The notes: generated by a model from the sequence alone, not told the origin. 64,000 bases of DNA from Beta vulgaris subsp. vulgaris (GCF_026745355.1 NC_079209.1:26501763-26565762); one strand, 5' to 3'; shown: positions 44,162 through 56,157, counted from the first letter of the stretch. Program-made: numbers and translations.

Positions 44162-44515
44162 CAGCAGTTGAAAAATGAAGAAGGGTTGCGCTGAAAATGA
44201 CCTGTAAGGCTGTGATTTTTGACAGCAGCCCTTTCAATAACAGCCCTTCACTTTTCAAGTAGGGCTGCGCTTGTAAAGCGCAGCCTTTCTAAGCTTGAAG
44301 GGTTGCGCTTGTTTAAAAAAGCGCAATCTTTCTAAGATTGAAGGGCTGCGCTTTTTTAAACAAGCGCAACCCTTAGAAGGGCTGCAGCCTTCAGGAGCCC
44401 TCCTTCTTAGAAGGGCTGCGCTTGTTGAAAAAGCGCAGCCCTTCTAGGAAGAAGGGCTGCGCTAGTTTACAAAAAGCGCACTGCGCTTTTTGTAAACTAG
44501 AGGAGCCCTTTTTAT
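44162..44515. repeat. CACTA terminus and subterminal hairpins, copy B
   Basis: Same structure as 35916-36265, with CAGCAG instead of CAGTAG at the tip and a few changes in the hairpins, for example GCGCAATCTTTCTAAGATTG. Confidence 0.78.
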
Positions 44516-44529
44516 AATTTTTTTTTTGA

Positions 44530-44775
44530 ATTTAATTACCCCGGCAGCCTGCAGCCTGCACACAGCAGCCCTCCCCTCCCCTCCCCTCCCCTCCCTGCCC
44601 TGCCCCTGCACACAGCAGCCCTCCCAGCACCCACCCCCACTACCCACCCCCAGCCCACCCCCCTGCCCAGCCCCCTGCCCAGCCCACCCCCTGCCACACC
44701 CCTGCACAGCCCCTGCACACCCATCCACATCCCACCCAGCAGCCCCCACCCCCACCACCCCACCCCCACCCAAAA
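44530..44775. repeat. C-rich tract, copy B
   Basis: Counterpart of 36290-36535, with different lengths of the CCCTCCC and CCCAGCCCACC runs, as expected for a length-unstable tract. Confidence 0.75.
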
Positions 44776-44911
44776 CCTCCCTTGGACAAAAAAAATGCAA
44801 ATTGCAATACGATAATATATGACAAGTGGAGAAAGGTAATAATTACCTTCAAATATATTTATAATGTAAAAATTGTACATAGATTGATATAAATACATTC
44901 GAGCTAAAATG

Positions 44912-47900
44912 TCATCTTATGCAATCATCGGTAATGTGGGATGCCAACTTATCCTGAACTTCATCTATTTCTTCTTTGGTGAAGTTCCTCAAACGTGGTG
45001 TGGAATTCAATCATTTTACCGTAGTTAGTACTTCTAAAAATGACATATACCTTCCCGAAATTCAATCAAAATCAAAAGAAAGCCTAACAGTCTACACACT
45101 AGTTATAATATATCTCATATAATCATGTTCAAAGAAAATTTGGGGTTAAATGACTTGATAAGTACATTTTGGGAGCAAAAAGGCCAAAATAGGCCGAAAA
45201 TGGCCTTTTCGTTCCCGAAATGCAACCAACAACAAATGCAAGCCTAAGAATCTACATACTAGTTATATGATGCCTCATATAATCATGGTCAAAGAGAATT
45301 TGGGGTTAAATCACTTCATAAGTACATTTTGGGAGCGAAAAAGGCCAAAATAGGCCGGAAATGGCCTTTTCGTTCCCGAAATGCAACCAACAACATATGC
45401 AAGCCTAAGAATCTACATACTAGTTATATTATGCCTCATATAATCATGTTCAAAGAGAATTTGGGGTTAAATCACTTGATAAGTACTTTTGGGAGCGAAA
45501 AGGCCAAAATAGGCCGGAAATGGCCTTTTCGTTCCCGAAATGCAACAAACAACATATGCAAGCCTAAGAATCTACATACTAGTTATATTATGCCTCATAT
45601 AATCATGTTCAAAGAGAATTTGGGGTTAAATCATTTCATAACTACAGTTTGGGAGCGAAAAGGCCAAAATAGGCCGGAAATGGCCTTTTCGTTCCGAAAT
45701 GCAACAAACAACAATTGAAACCTAAAGTTACATACATTTTGAAGATCCCAACATCTTTGCAAGGTTGACGATATCGAGCATGAACCTCATGACGTAATAC
45801 CCACACGCACGTCCACCTACTTGTACCGGACACTAAAATTCACCAAAGGATGCAATAATGACATGTTAGATGTGTATTATGTGTTTCTATAAAAGGATGC
45901 AAAAAATTACTCATGTTACCTCGACTAAATGCCAAACAGGAGGTTTTGGTTGTCGAAGTCCAGATGCAATAATCCCCTTCATCACACTACATCAATACAT
46001 TATTATAAGATTAGATGTACATTTAATATTAATAAGTGTGCATAATTGAGTTTCGATTAGGCTACCTATTTAACAATGATTTGACTAGTAAGGACCGCAT
46101 TGTTTCTTTACGCAAAGAATCAAAGTGGTAGACTTCGTTACGTGGCAAACATATTGCAATCAGTGTCCAATGGTTCCTACAACAATAAAAATGTTATTAT
46201 TATCGTAGAACAACTAATAGGTCAATTTATTAAAGTAAAAAGTGAGTTTAAGAAGCATACGATTCAATGTAAGGAAAAGAATGATCTTATATCCAAGACG
46301 AGAACATGCTTCAAAGAATCCTTGAGATATGCTTTCACCTCTTTTGGTTTTGTACGCAACTGTCATCTCGTACTAAGCTTGGACATAACCAACCAAACAT
46401 TGGCTCACTAGATGCCTCAAATCATTGTATAATAGCCTGAGAAATCATATTGATTAAAATAAAACTTACTTATTATGGAAGTTATTATTGGATTGAATAC
46501 TACTTAATTAAGGCATATGTATATTATTTATTATTTATATACTAATAAAGTATTACCTCATGAATGTTTGTATCATGGAAACATTCAACTCTTCCTCAAG
46601 TAAGAATTCTTTAATATCAACCTTAGAAATGAAGGTCGATGATCCTCAAAGTAGTGGAATTGGTGGTGCGACAACTTAATCTCAATCATTGCTTCATCGT
46701 CTACATGCTAGCGCACTCATGTAGCCAAAAGCACGGTTGAGTAAGGCCTTGCACACCTCGATATCCGTAATGAGTGGAGACTTTGCCGTAGAAACATTTA
46801 CTTTCTCCACTTGGGCACGTCGGCCTTCCTGAGGTGAAGCTACCTTCTTTCCCTTCCTGTCGGCCTTCCCCGAACCCTAGTAATTAGTTAAATTAAAAGA
46901 TATTACTGACAATCATATATAGGAACTATAAAAGAAAACTATGTATATAACTTATGTTAATCATTGTACCTGATCTGATAACCGCACCAATGCACGCGGC
47001 CATAGAACATAACTGCCAAGGGCATCAGTCACTGACTGTACACCAACTTCTGCATTCGGCAGCGGAAGAGGTAATTCTTCGAAACCGGGACAATGTCTGA
47101 AACGCTGACCACATAGTGAATATCAGCGACTGGCTGGTTGTGCAATCGTACCCGGTCCCTAGGGGGCTGTGCAGACCATAAGCAACGACAATGAAACTGC
47201 CATGACCATCTCCTTGAGCTAATAGCTCACATGGTGTCTCTTCCTTTAAAAAAAACTCTATTCATAGTTAGTCTATGAACAACAATATATAGTAAGAAAC
47301 TCATGCATTTAAGAACAATAGTTGTGATATTAAATGATTACCGTGAACTCCGGATCTGGATGAGGCTCGTAGAACAGGTGCATAGGAACACTGCCGCGCG
47401 GAAAGCACCAAAAGTCGGTAAGCCCATCTGCGCCAAAACGGCGTTGAAATTCTGAGTCATCTCCGCTCTGAGCTCCTCCCGAATTTGGGCTTTCATAGCC
47501 TCCACATCTATGGAAGCTGCTGAATTGACACTGGAGGCACTGGATTTTGACGTAGAGGTGTATTGATCACCATACCCTTTCTCACCCCGAGGCGGACACC
47601 TCCTAGCCCCTCACACGTCCATATGGTCCCGTCCTAGAGTCTCGTGTAAGGCATCAACTTGTCCTCTAGGAGTGAACTCACAGTTGCCTCCTTTTCCTTC
47701 AAGCCAATCTGCATAAGGATAAGAGAGAAATACTCGTGAGCGCACAAGTTATATTATTATGTATACCTTATCAAAAAAATTATAATATGTACTTACAATG
47801 GCATTAGCTATCTGTTTTGTTCCGGGATCAGGCAAGACTCTCTGTCCCTTTGCATCAACCCCATGCATGGAACACCACCAATCGAGCACTCTATCTGGTT

Positions 47901-48895
47901 GCCGGCTGTGCAACTGTCGTCGTAGAGCTAGTCCCGATGCGTGGTCGACGCAATCGTGGGGTAATGGCTATACATCCACGATTCTCTAGCCTGACCATAC
48001 GACTGAGAACCCAGATGGTGATAGTACTTCCTAGCTTTTGCATTCGCGCTACTTTTCTCACGAGATGCCTGAAACACACAAATATAAACAAAGGTTAGAT
48101 ATGGTGTTATATAATAATATTGGATCTAAAAGTATTAAATCTTAGCTAGTAAAATATTCTTACAAAGCTTCCGGGGTTGTTTTTTGTGCAACAAATGCAT
48201 GCCACTCCTCAGTGTGATATGCCTCCATATCTGATATGGAAACTTGGAGGGCGCCTCAAATGATGTGTCCGGTGAAGCCTCAGAAGAAGAATGTGTTGCT
48301 CCCCCGTAGATTTTCTTCTTCTTTGTACCCCTGACTTTTCTCCGCTTCGTGATCCACCCCGACACTAGCTTGGCCTTGAAGTCTCTGAACCTCTGGGCAA
48401 CCGTGGATAGAAACACATTCTTCTTGGCTTTATCATTTGCAATATTGAATTGATTCTACAAAAAACGCATTTCACAAATTAGTAAATATTACATACTATA
48501 TTTAACTAAAGTGTTAAGATTCTAAACATTATTGTACGCGAAGCTTACCATAGTATCTTCCCATATCATCTTTTTCAAAGACTCGGACACCTCTTTCCAT
48601 GAGTGGAGAATGGAGAGCTTATGCATGCAAATCCCAACTTGCATGGCATACTTTTGACGCCATTTTCCACAAGGTTGCCCCAAATGATCGTACTCCAAAG
48701 TCATTAGGGTGGGTTTCCCTAGTGACTTTGTAGGTCCCCTTCCTTTCCTCTTTTTCGTCTCCAAGTTCTTACTTGGCCTTTGTAAACCTTTTTCTTCACG
48801 ACGAGCCTTAACCAATTGCCGCCGTCCTTTTTCGTAATCGAACACTCATCCTCGGTAGTGTGTTCCGCACTCGTATCCGTATGCACCTCCGCCAT
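44912..48895 (-). pseudogene. CACTA accessory gene: En/Spm (Ptta) domain plus Ulp1-like protease, copy B
   Basis: Same gene as at 36668-40604, start at 48895 (MAEVHTDTSAEHTTEDEC) and stop at 44914-44912. The first exon carries LEYDHLGQPCGKWRQKYAMQ, and the second AKKNVFLSTVAQRFRDFKAK. A one-base loss breaks the segment that in copy A reads EEWHAFVAQKTTPEA. The third exon starts ASREKSSANAKARKYYHHLG. The Asp box VYHFDSLRKE lies near 46115, and the nucleophile box, shifted in frame, near 45790. The two copies have different small indels, so a better reading could be assembled only by comparison. This copy shows more shifts than copy A. Confidence 0.72.
45150..45712. repeat. 160-bp iterons in an intron, copy B (4 units)
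   Basis: GGGAGCG/GGGAGCA starts near 45170, 45331, 45490 and 45652. The unit content is the same as at 36820-37480. The short in-frame joins across units give chance open frames. Confidence 0.88.
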
Positions 48896-48954
48896 GTCCC
48901 TGAAATTGTACAAACATACGCATTAATAAAAAAAAATTAAAAATTAAGTCACTA

Positions 48955-49545
48955 GGAAGGGGGGCAGTAGGGGGAGGGCAGTGGGGGGTGTGCAGTAGGG
49001 GAAGGGGGCCAGTGGGGGTGTGCAGTGGGGGGAGAGGGGGGAATTGGGTGGGAAGGGGGCAGTAGGGGAGGGGGATGCAGGGGGGGAGGGTGCAGCAGGG
49101 GGAGGGGCAGTGCAGCAGGGGGAGGGGGAGGGGGCAGGAGTGGAGGGTGCAGCAGCAGTGGGAGGGGGGCAGCAGTGGGAGGGGAGGGGTGCAGTGCAGC
49201 AGGGGGAGGGTGCAGTGCAGCAGGGGGAGGGGGAGGGGATGCAGAAGGGGGAGCGGTGCAGCAGGGGGAGGGGAGGGTGTAGTGCAGGGAGGGGAGGGGA
49301 GGGGGGGGCAGCAGGGGGAGGGGGAGGGGTGCAGTGCAGGGGGGAGGGGAGGGGGTGCAAAAGGGGGGAGGGGAGGGGTGTAGTGCAGGGAGGGGGCGCA
49401 GAGGTGGAGGGGTGCAGGCAGCAGCAGTGGGGGGGGCAGCAGGGGGGAGGGGGAGGGGTGCAGTGCAGCAGGGGGAGGGGGTGCAGCAAGGGGAAGGGGG
49501 CAAGCGGGGAGGGGGGAAGTGGGAGGGTGGGGGAGGGGTGCATTG
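48955..49545. repeat. G-rich array, copy B
   Basis: Counterpart of 40660-41230, about 590 bases, with a different number and order of GGGGAGGGG and GTGCAGCAG units. The rearranged order shows that this array changes faster than the surrounding duplicate. Confidence 0.88.
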
Positions 49546-50512
49546 GGAGCGAAAAGGCCAAAATAGGCCAAAGTAGGCCGGAAATGGCCTTTTCATTCCC
49601 GAAATGCAACCAACAACAAATTAAAGCCTAACAATCTACATACTAGTTATATTATACCTCATATAATCATGTTCAAAGAAAATTTGGGGTTAAATCACTT
49701 GATAAGTACATTTTTGATATTTTTTTACTCATAATCTCATATTTTCTGAAATTAAACAGAAGAGAAGAGAAACGAAACGAAAATACTAAACCCAAAACAA
49801 AATAAGAATGAAACGAAAATGAAAAAAAGGAACAAAAACTAATATACAAAGAGAAGTATAGAAGAAGTATACAAGAACATTAATCAAAAACAAAGATGAA
49901 AATACAAGAAATTATATACAAAGAGAAGTATAAAAGAACATTAATCAAAATAAACAAAGAGAAGTATACAAGAACATTAATCAAAACAAAGAGAAGTATA
50001 CAAGAACAATAATCAAAATATATAAACAAAGAGAAGTATACAAGAACATTATAGATCTGAAAATACAAGAACTACCTCCAAACATTAACCTAATAATGTT
50101 TAAATACATAAAACAAAACCCTAATACATAATTTAAGGGGAAAAAAAATTCGAAAAAACTTAAAATGGCTATTTGGAGGCTTAAACGAACTCGGATGGCT
50201 TAAAAATCCTAAACATCACGGCATAGCGATGAGTTTGACTCGTTGGCTCGTTCCGCTTCCGAAAAGGTATCACAATAGGAAATCGGACTCCGTCAGCATG
50301 ATTCGTGCAAATCATTTCAGCGTTTTTGTCGCAACATTTCTGGGAGTTTTTGAGAGGATTAGAGAGAAGGAGGAGAGGGAGGAGGGATGTGAGAGAAGGA
50401 AGAAAAGGAATAATGAGGGACGTGAGAGAGGAGAGAGAAGAATGAGGGATATATTTGACGAATCCCGCTTAATATTTGAAGCCCGCGAACTTGAATTTTT
50501 CAAATTTTTTTA
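49546..50512 (-). other. 5' non-coding part of the CACTA element, copy B
   Basis: One iteron, the A-rich AAAGAGAAGTATACAAGAAC repeats (49850-50050), the duplication end at 50215, then sequence found only here. It includes a 94-codon plus-strand frame of low-complexity composition (50229-50513, REKEEREEGCERRKKR), which I regard as chance. In minus sense this is probably the element leader. Confidence 0.6.
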
Positions 50513-50747
50513 AGAAGGGCTGCGCTTTTCTTCAAAAACGCAGCCCTACTTAGTCAGAAGGGCTGCGCCTTTTATAAAAGCGCAGCCCTTCACTTAGTAG
50601 GGCTACGCTTTTAGAAAAAGCACAGCCCTTCTGAAGTAAGAAGGGTTGCGCTTTTTCTAAAAGCGCAGCCCTTCTGTTGTGTAGGGCTGCGCTTTTAGAA
50701 AAAGCGCAGCCCTTCCTCCGCAGCCCTTCCTTTTTTTTCCTCTAGTG
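50513..50747. repeat. right CACTA subterminal hairpins and terminus
   Basis: Units such as AGAAGGGCTGCGCTTTT with complement AAAAGCGCAGCCCTTCT form at least four hairpins. They end CCGCAGCCCTTCC, a T-run and TCTAGTG, i.e. CACTAGA on the minus strand. The hairpin words match those at 35916-36265 in inverted order. Confidence 0.8.
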
Positions 50748-50749
50748 TT

Positions 50750-51425
50750 AAATCACTTGATAAGTACATTTTGGGAGCGAAAATGCCAAAATAGGCCGGA
50801 AATGGCTTTTTCGTTCCCGAAATGCAACCAACAATAAATTAAAGCCTAAGAATCTACATACTAGTTATATTATACCTCATATAATCATGTTCAAAGAATA
50901 TTTGGGGTTAAATCACTTGATAAGTACATTTTGGGAGCGAAAAGGCCAAAATAGGCCGGAAATGGCCTTTTCGTTCCCGAAATGCAACCAACAACAAATT
51001 AAAGCCTAATACTAGTTATATTATACCTCATATAATCATGTTCAAAGAAAATTTGGGGTTAAATCACTTGATAAGTACATTTTGGGAGCGAAAAGGCCAA
51101 AATAGGCCGGAAATGGCCTTTTCGTTCCCGAAATGCAACCAACAATAAATTAAAGCCTAAGAATCTACATACTAGTTATATTATACCTCATATAATCATG
51201 TTCAAAGAAAATTTGGGGTTAAATCATTTGATAAGTACATTTTGGGAGCGAAAAGGCCAAAATAGGCCGGAAATGGTCTTTTCGTTCCCGAAATGCAACC
51301 AACAACAAATTAAAGCCTAAGAATCTACACACTAGTTATATTATGCCTCATATAATCATGTTCAAAGACAATTTGGGGTTAAATGACTCGATAAGTACGA
51401 TATGGGAGCGAAAAGGCCAAAATAG
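50750..51425. repeat. iterons of a third CACTA copy (5 units)
   Basis: GGGAGCG starts near 50774, 50934, 51085, 51243 and 51402, about 155 apart, with the AATAGGCCGGAAATGGCCTT core in most units. They lie directly downstream (minus sense) of the tnp2 pseudogene, so here they are outside the accessory gene. Confidence 0.88.
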
Positions 51426-51464
51426 TTACAAATTGGAGAAATTACACAGACCTGACTTTATGTC

Positions 51465-53988
51465 TCATGATTTATTGAGCTTCCGCCGTTTCTTAGGATC
51501 CTCAAGTACATGTATCCTTTCCGTGTGATCTACACGCATATAGTTCTCCGACATATTCATATCATCTTCCACACTAATTTTAGGATAGGTAAAAGGGGGG
51601 GGGGGGTCCTCAAATGCATCATATTCTTCCTCATTATCAACATCACCAATACCGAGGATACTCCTTTTACTAGGTACAACAATTGACCACTTATGATCAG
51701 CAGGATCAGTTACAAAAAATACTTGCTTGACTTGTGATGCAATTACAAATGGCTCCTCAGTTTCACGTAGACGACTAAGGTCAAGAAGAGTGAATCCGCA
51801 AGGATCATCGTTTCTTACACAACGTCGATTATCGTCAACCCACTTGCAACACAAGCGGCAAATATTAAAAGTACAGTAGTCCAGCTCCCATATTTCTTGT
51901 ATTCGCCCATAATAGTTGCTTTTAGCATGTACAGGCGACTTATCTTTCGAGTTTGCATATTGTGTGGACGACGCCACAAGTGAAACACCACTATTTTGTT
52001 GCGATCTTGACTTCAGATCTTGACGTTCAGTCAAAAACGTATGCCCATTAATATCATAACCCTCATAAGAGCGTACAGTTTCACGAGGACCAAATGCTAA
52101 CCACTTGACTGTTTCAGGAACACTTTCATCCAAATCATTGAGTACTCGTTTATGAAACCAATCAATGAAAGTCTTGTTATGCATTTGCGTCAATGCCCTC
52201 ACTCCTTTTCCAGGATTGCTATCACGTAATTCCTCCATATGTTCACTTAAATAAGGATGGACATCTGGTACGTGATGCAATACAAATAAGTGAGCTTGTT
52301 TACGCTTTTCTACAGAAGGTGTGATCAATTTTGAACCAATTGTACCCTTGCCCTCAAGTCTGCCCTCGTGTCGGGATGTCGGAAGTCCAACGGGATCAAC
52401 ACTAGCAAAATACTCAGCCACAAAATTACTGATCTCTTCACCCACAATCCCTTGAATTATACTACCTTCTGGTTGTGTAGGATTCCGAACTTTATCCTTT
52501 AAAGTTCCCATATATCTCTCAAAAGGATAGCACCACCTAAAAAAACTGGACCACACAGCTTAATTTCTCGAACTAGATGGACAATGAGATGGACCATAAT
52601 GTCAAGGAATGCGGGGGGGGGGGAATACATCTCAAATTTGCATAGAGTTTCAACTACTCTGGCCTACAAGGAATCGAGGGTCAACGGGTCTAGGACTTTG
52701 TTGCAGACTGTATGAAAAAATGAACACAGTTCTGTAATGGTGTGCCTCACATGCTTTGGAAGTATACCATGAATTGCAATCGGTAAGAATACTTGCATCA
52801 TGACATGACAATTGTGCGATTTCATACTCGATAACTTCAACTCACCATTTAAGGTAACAAAGCGCTTCATATTCGATGAGTAGCCAGTAGGGACCTTAAT
52901 GCCATACAATGACTCGCAAAAAATCCGTTTCTCTGCACGCGACATCGTGTAGCAAGCTTGTGGCAAATACTTCTTCTCCGAATCCTCCACCTTTTTACTT
53001 TTCTGAGTTTCATCATCAACCCTTTCCTCCCCTCTTTTCTTCTTCCTTCCGTCCCTTTTCTGAGCCCACAACTATGGTCGAATCCCCTCTTTTTCCAAGT
53101 AAAGTCGTGACGCCTTAACATCTTTTGTCTTGCCCGGAATATTCATAAGTGTCGCGATAATAGCTTCACAAACATTCTTCTCTATGTGCATGACATCCAA
53201 ACAATGTCTGACCTTTAGATCTTTCCAATGTGGGAGTTTCCAAAAAATGGACTATTTTTTCCATAATCCTGTAGGTCAATCAACCTCACTAAAAGGTTTA
53301 CCAAAGACTATTTCAATGCCCTTCACCTGATTATAAACTTCAGTACCAGTTAATGGTCTATGAGCAACTTCTTCTTCAACCGTCCCATCGAATACCTTCT
53401 TCTTGAACCGATAGGATGGTCGCGGCTGAGGAGCCTTCGTGTGCGCATATACACATGTTTGCAGCCCTTGAGGTGTGTAGATTTCATGTCATCTAAACAA
53501 ATCGGGCAAGGTTGTTTTCCTTTAGTCTTATACCCTGATAAGTTCCCATAAGCTGGATAATCGTTCATAGTACAAAAAAGCATGGCAAGCAGAGTGAACA
53601 TCTCATTAGCATACACATCAAATACTAACACTCCTTCGTTCCACATCTTCTGTAAATCTTCAACAAGCGGCTGAAGGTATACATCTATGTCATTTCCAGG
53701 TTGTTTGGGCCCCGATTTAAGAACCTTGATGAAAGAGAAACGTTGATGAGTGGAAGTGTTGTAATCCTCCAGATGCAACAGGAGTGCTGCCTGCAGATTT
53801 GAAGTTTTCAAGGCAAAGACCATGAAGGTCAATGCCAAGCTAAAAGGAGGGCCAAACAAGTTGATCCCTCGAACACACCGCCAGTTTTCAAAACCGGTAA
53901 ATACGCGTCCCAACCATAAAAGCCTATCATCACCTCGTCCTTGCTCACGAACATCGTGAGTCACCTTGACCCTCAGCAGAGAAAGCAA
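51465..53988 (-). pseudogene. CACTA tnp2 transposase, truncated and frameshifted
   Basis: Minus strand. The tnp2 domain (53988-53350) has GPKQPGNDIDVYLQPLVEDL, FDVYANEMFTLLAMLFC and GKQPCPICLDD with its CxxC and later HVYM...HP zinc-like residues. After a shift, LKVRHCLDVMHIEKNVCEAI follows at about 53220-53130. The piece 53071-52664 carries SYGIK-type spacing (ESLYGIKVPTGYSSNMKRFV). The last open stretch, 52556-51465, encodes the C-terminal DUF4218-like WCYPFERYMGTLKDKVRNP and DUF4216-like YYGRIQEIWELDY, GFTLLDLSRL and VIASQVKQVFFVTDPADHKW. The protein cuts and joins CACTA ends. The N-terminal transposase-associated domain is missing to the right. A G-run at about 51597-51606 encodes a PPPPF stretch. 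Confidence 0.86.
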
Positions 53989-53989
53989 A

Positions 53990-55617
53990 AAACCGACATA
54001 CTTAACTGTTACAGACTAATTTGAACCACCAACCTTGGCCCAACTGACTGAAACTTTTCGATGGCCACAACCAACCATCGATAACAACACACTCCTTTTA
54101 TTCGGAGATTGAACACAATGTTTATGAAAAAACCTGACTTAAGTGTCTGGAAACTCCAATAACTGTGGGGGTAGCGGAAAGGGGAAGCCCGACACTAACA
54201 TGGAGGAAGGGGTAGGGCTGCCCGACACTAACTGGCCCGAGGGGGTGGGGAAGGGGAAGCCCAAAACTATCACAAACCTAATTAGTTTTAGATTTGAAAA
54301 TCAACATAGTTCAATAGGATAAATAAGCTATATTCGCTTCAACTTATTTGAACTTATTTGAGCTTATTTCAGAAAAAATAAGTTCAGAGATAAGATAAGT
54401 AAAAAAAAGACAAGACAAGACAATACAAGATAAGATAAGATAATATAATATAAAATATAATAAGTTAAATAAAATGGATTAACTACGTTATGATACCTAA
54501 TTAACTAGAATATAAGCTCAGATAAGATAAGATAAGTAAAGTTCATATAAGATAAAATAAGTTCAAATATGATAAAGATCAGATAAGATAAGTTTAGAAA
54601 AGATAATATAAACTCATATAATAATTTTAGATAAGTCAAATTAAGTTGAATCAAACACGAGCCTTAATTAGTCATCAATAAATACAAAAGACAATTTAAA
54701 TTTCAACATTAGTTTTAGATTTCTCTCCCCTATATTGTTTCTTTTTCCTTAAAATTTCACTCTCCTCGATTGTTTATTACCTCCATATTTCTCTCTCCTC
54801 GTGGCCAATCACACTAACGAATTGTATGAAATGATTTGAGAAAATTGGGCTTCATTAATAGCGAAAAGAAATATCGAAGTTTTAGAGTTCTTCAATAGTG
54901 GACTTGGTTTCATATTTGAAAATCAATATTAGAGTTTTAAAATAGCAAACTCTTATGCTCATTTAAGAAAATTAGCAAAAAAAAATAAATAAATTGCTCA
55001 TTTAAGAAAAAATATTCACTAATGAGTAGAACTGTTTGCTTATTTAAGAAAATGAATCGAAAATTTTGTTCGTTTGGATGAAACGAGCAGAAGTGATTAG
55101 AAATAAGTAGAATTTTTTCCTCATTATTGAACTTTTAAATGAATTATGAGCATAAAATAATTTTTTGCATACCATGAGCATGATACACCTAAAGCCGCAT
55201 ACTATATTAGTTATATATTTTCTTTTTTAAAATGCACCATTTCATTTTTGTCATTATATCAGCAAACTTGTTATAGCTATATTCGCATCATTATATAAGA
55301 AAAAATATAGGGAAGTGAAGTCTTGTTATATTTGACTCAATACAAGGATTCCAAATATCGATTTTTATAATCTTTATTTTAACGTAATTAGAGATATTGA
55401 CATTCAAATATTCATCTTGACAAACGTGAAAAACGAAATGGTGCAATTAAAAAAAATCACGGAGGAATTAAAATAATTTTCTCCCATTATACACAACATA
55501 ACTAATATTATCCTTAATATGGATGCCTTCTTTTTACTTAGTAAAGTCTTATAGAAATAACACCCTTAGTCGCTCAATTACAAGATTTACAACCCAAAAA
55601 ATTATCCTTGTTGAATC
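53990..55617. other. AT-rich intergenic stretch
   Basis: No gene supported. A GGGGAAGCCC(G/A)A-type short repeat lies near 54170-54270. A GATAAGATAAG / TTCAAATAAG-rich tract spans about 54320-54660. A possible diverged foldback (AAAATGCACCATTTC and complement GAAATGGTGCA) spans about 55217-55455. Confidence 0.5.
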
Positions 55618-55795
55618 ATTAGAAAAAGAAATAGAAACCGAAATGTAAATTAATTAAAAAGCTCAAATCAATGAACTGATTAAGCGAAATATTTTGTTCT
55701 TTGGTAGAATAATTAGAAAAAGAAATAGAAACCAAGATGTAAATTAATTAAAAAGCTCAAAACAATGAACTGATTAAGCGAAATATTTTGTTCTT
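55618..55795. repeat. 94-bp tandem duplication
   Basis: ATTAGAAAAAGAAATAGAAA begins at 55618 and again at 55712. Both copies run through AACTGATTAAGCGAAATATT and differ at about three bases. Confidence 0.85.
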
Positions 55796-55799
55796 AATT

Positions 55800-56141
55800 C
55801 ACATGTATCTTGCACGATACAGTTGTTGGCTCCACAGACGACAGCTATACGAGCACCAAAATGAGCTCCACAATTTGGAAGTCGTGCTTGACAAGTTCGC
55901 ATAATGTCTTTCTCCAAATCACGTGAAATTTTTTTAAACATGGATCACATTTTGATTTTACGATAGCAAATTGGCAACTAGCTTTAGACAAAGCATGCCA
56001 CCTTCTCAACATAAAAAGTGGTGAGCTATCAGTACACTTGGCAAAGCTGATCCTACCCAACTGATCGACCATAACCGTAAGATCCAAAATTAAAAACCTG
56101 AACATAATTAGAAACTCGATGTAACCCAAATTGACTCGCAT
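55800..56141 (-). pseudogene. cysteine-rich gene remnant, family uncertain
   Basis: A 98-codon minus-strand frame starts at 56141, just after a TTCTTAACAG acceptor-like site. It includes LSKASCQFAIVKSKCDPC. The spacing C-x-F-A-I-V-K-x-K-C-D-P-C recalls the end of plant galactose-binding (SUEL) lectin modules, as found at the C-terminus of beta-galactosidases, but the match is partial. In another frame the same DNA reads NCGAHFGARIAVVCGANNC at about 55875-55820, so a frameshift may be involved. Function is not assigned. Confidence 0.25.
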
Positions 56142-56157
56142 CTGTTAAGAAATGGGT

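Larger units (their letters stand above)
41898..50215. repeat. copy B of the tandem duplication (8.31 kb)
   Basis: Starts at the shared word CTAAACA (41898-41904) and corresponds throughout to 33649-41904. The end is CTAAACA at 50209-50215, after which unique CACTA sequence continues. The copies are very similar but differ by scattered substitutions and many one-base indels, which concentrate in the accessory gene. Confidence 0.88.
44162..50747 (-). mobile_element. CACTA (En/Spm) element, 6.6 kb, lacking tnp2
   Basis: The left end is CAGCAGTTGAAAAATGAAGA. The right end, in complement, is CACTAGAGGAAAAAAAAGGA. Both lead into the same AAGGGCTGCGC hairpins in inverted orientation, so they look like the two termini of one element. 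Inside are the Ptta/Ulp1 gene, iterons and G-rich array, but no tnp2 transposase, so it would be non-autonomous. The left flank is AGA and the right flank TTA, which do not match as a 3-bp duplication. The element may therefore have been joined by recombination rather than being an intact insertion. Confidence 0.65.

Noticed and set aside
50229..50513. 94-codon Arg/Glu-rich plus-strand frame
   Set aside because: Low-complexity GAGAGA-derived sequence within the CACTA leader; no domain.
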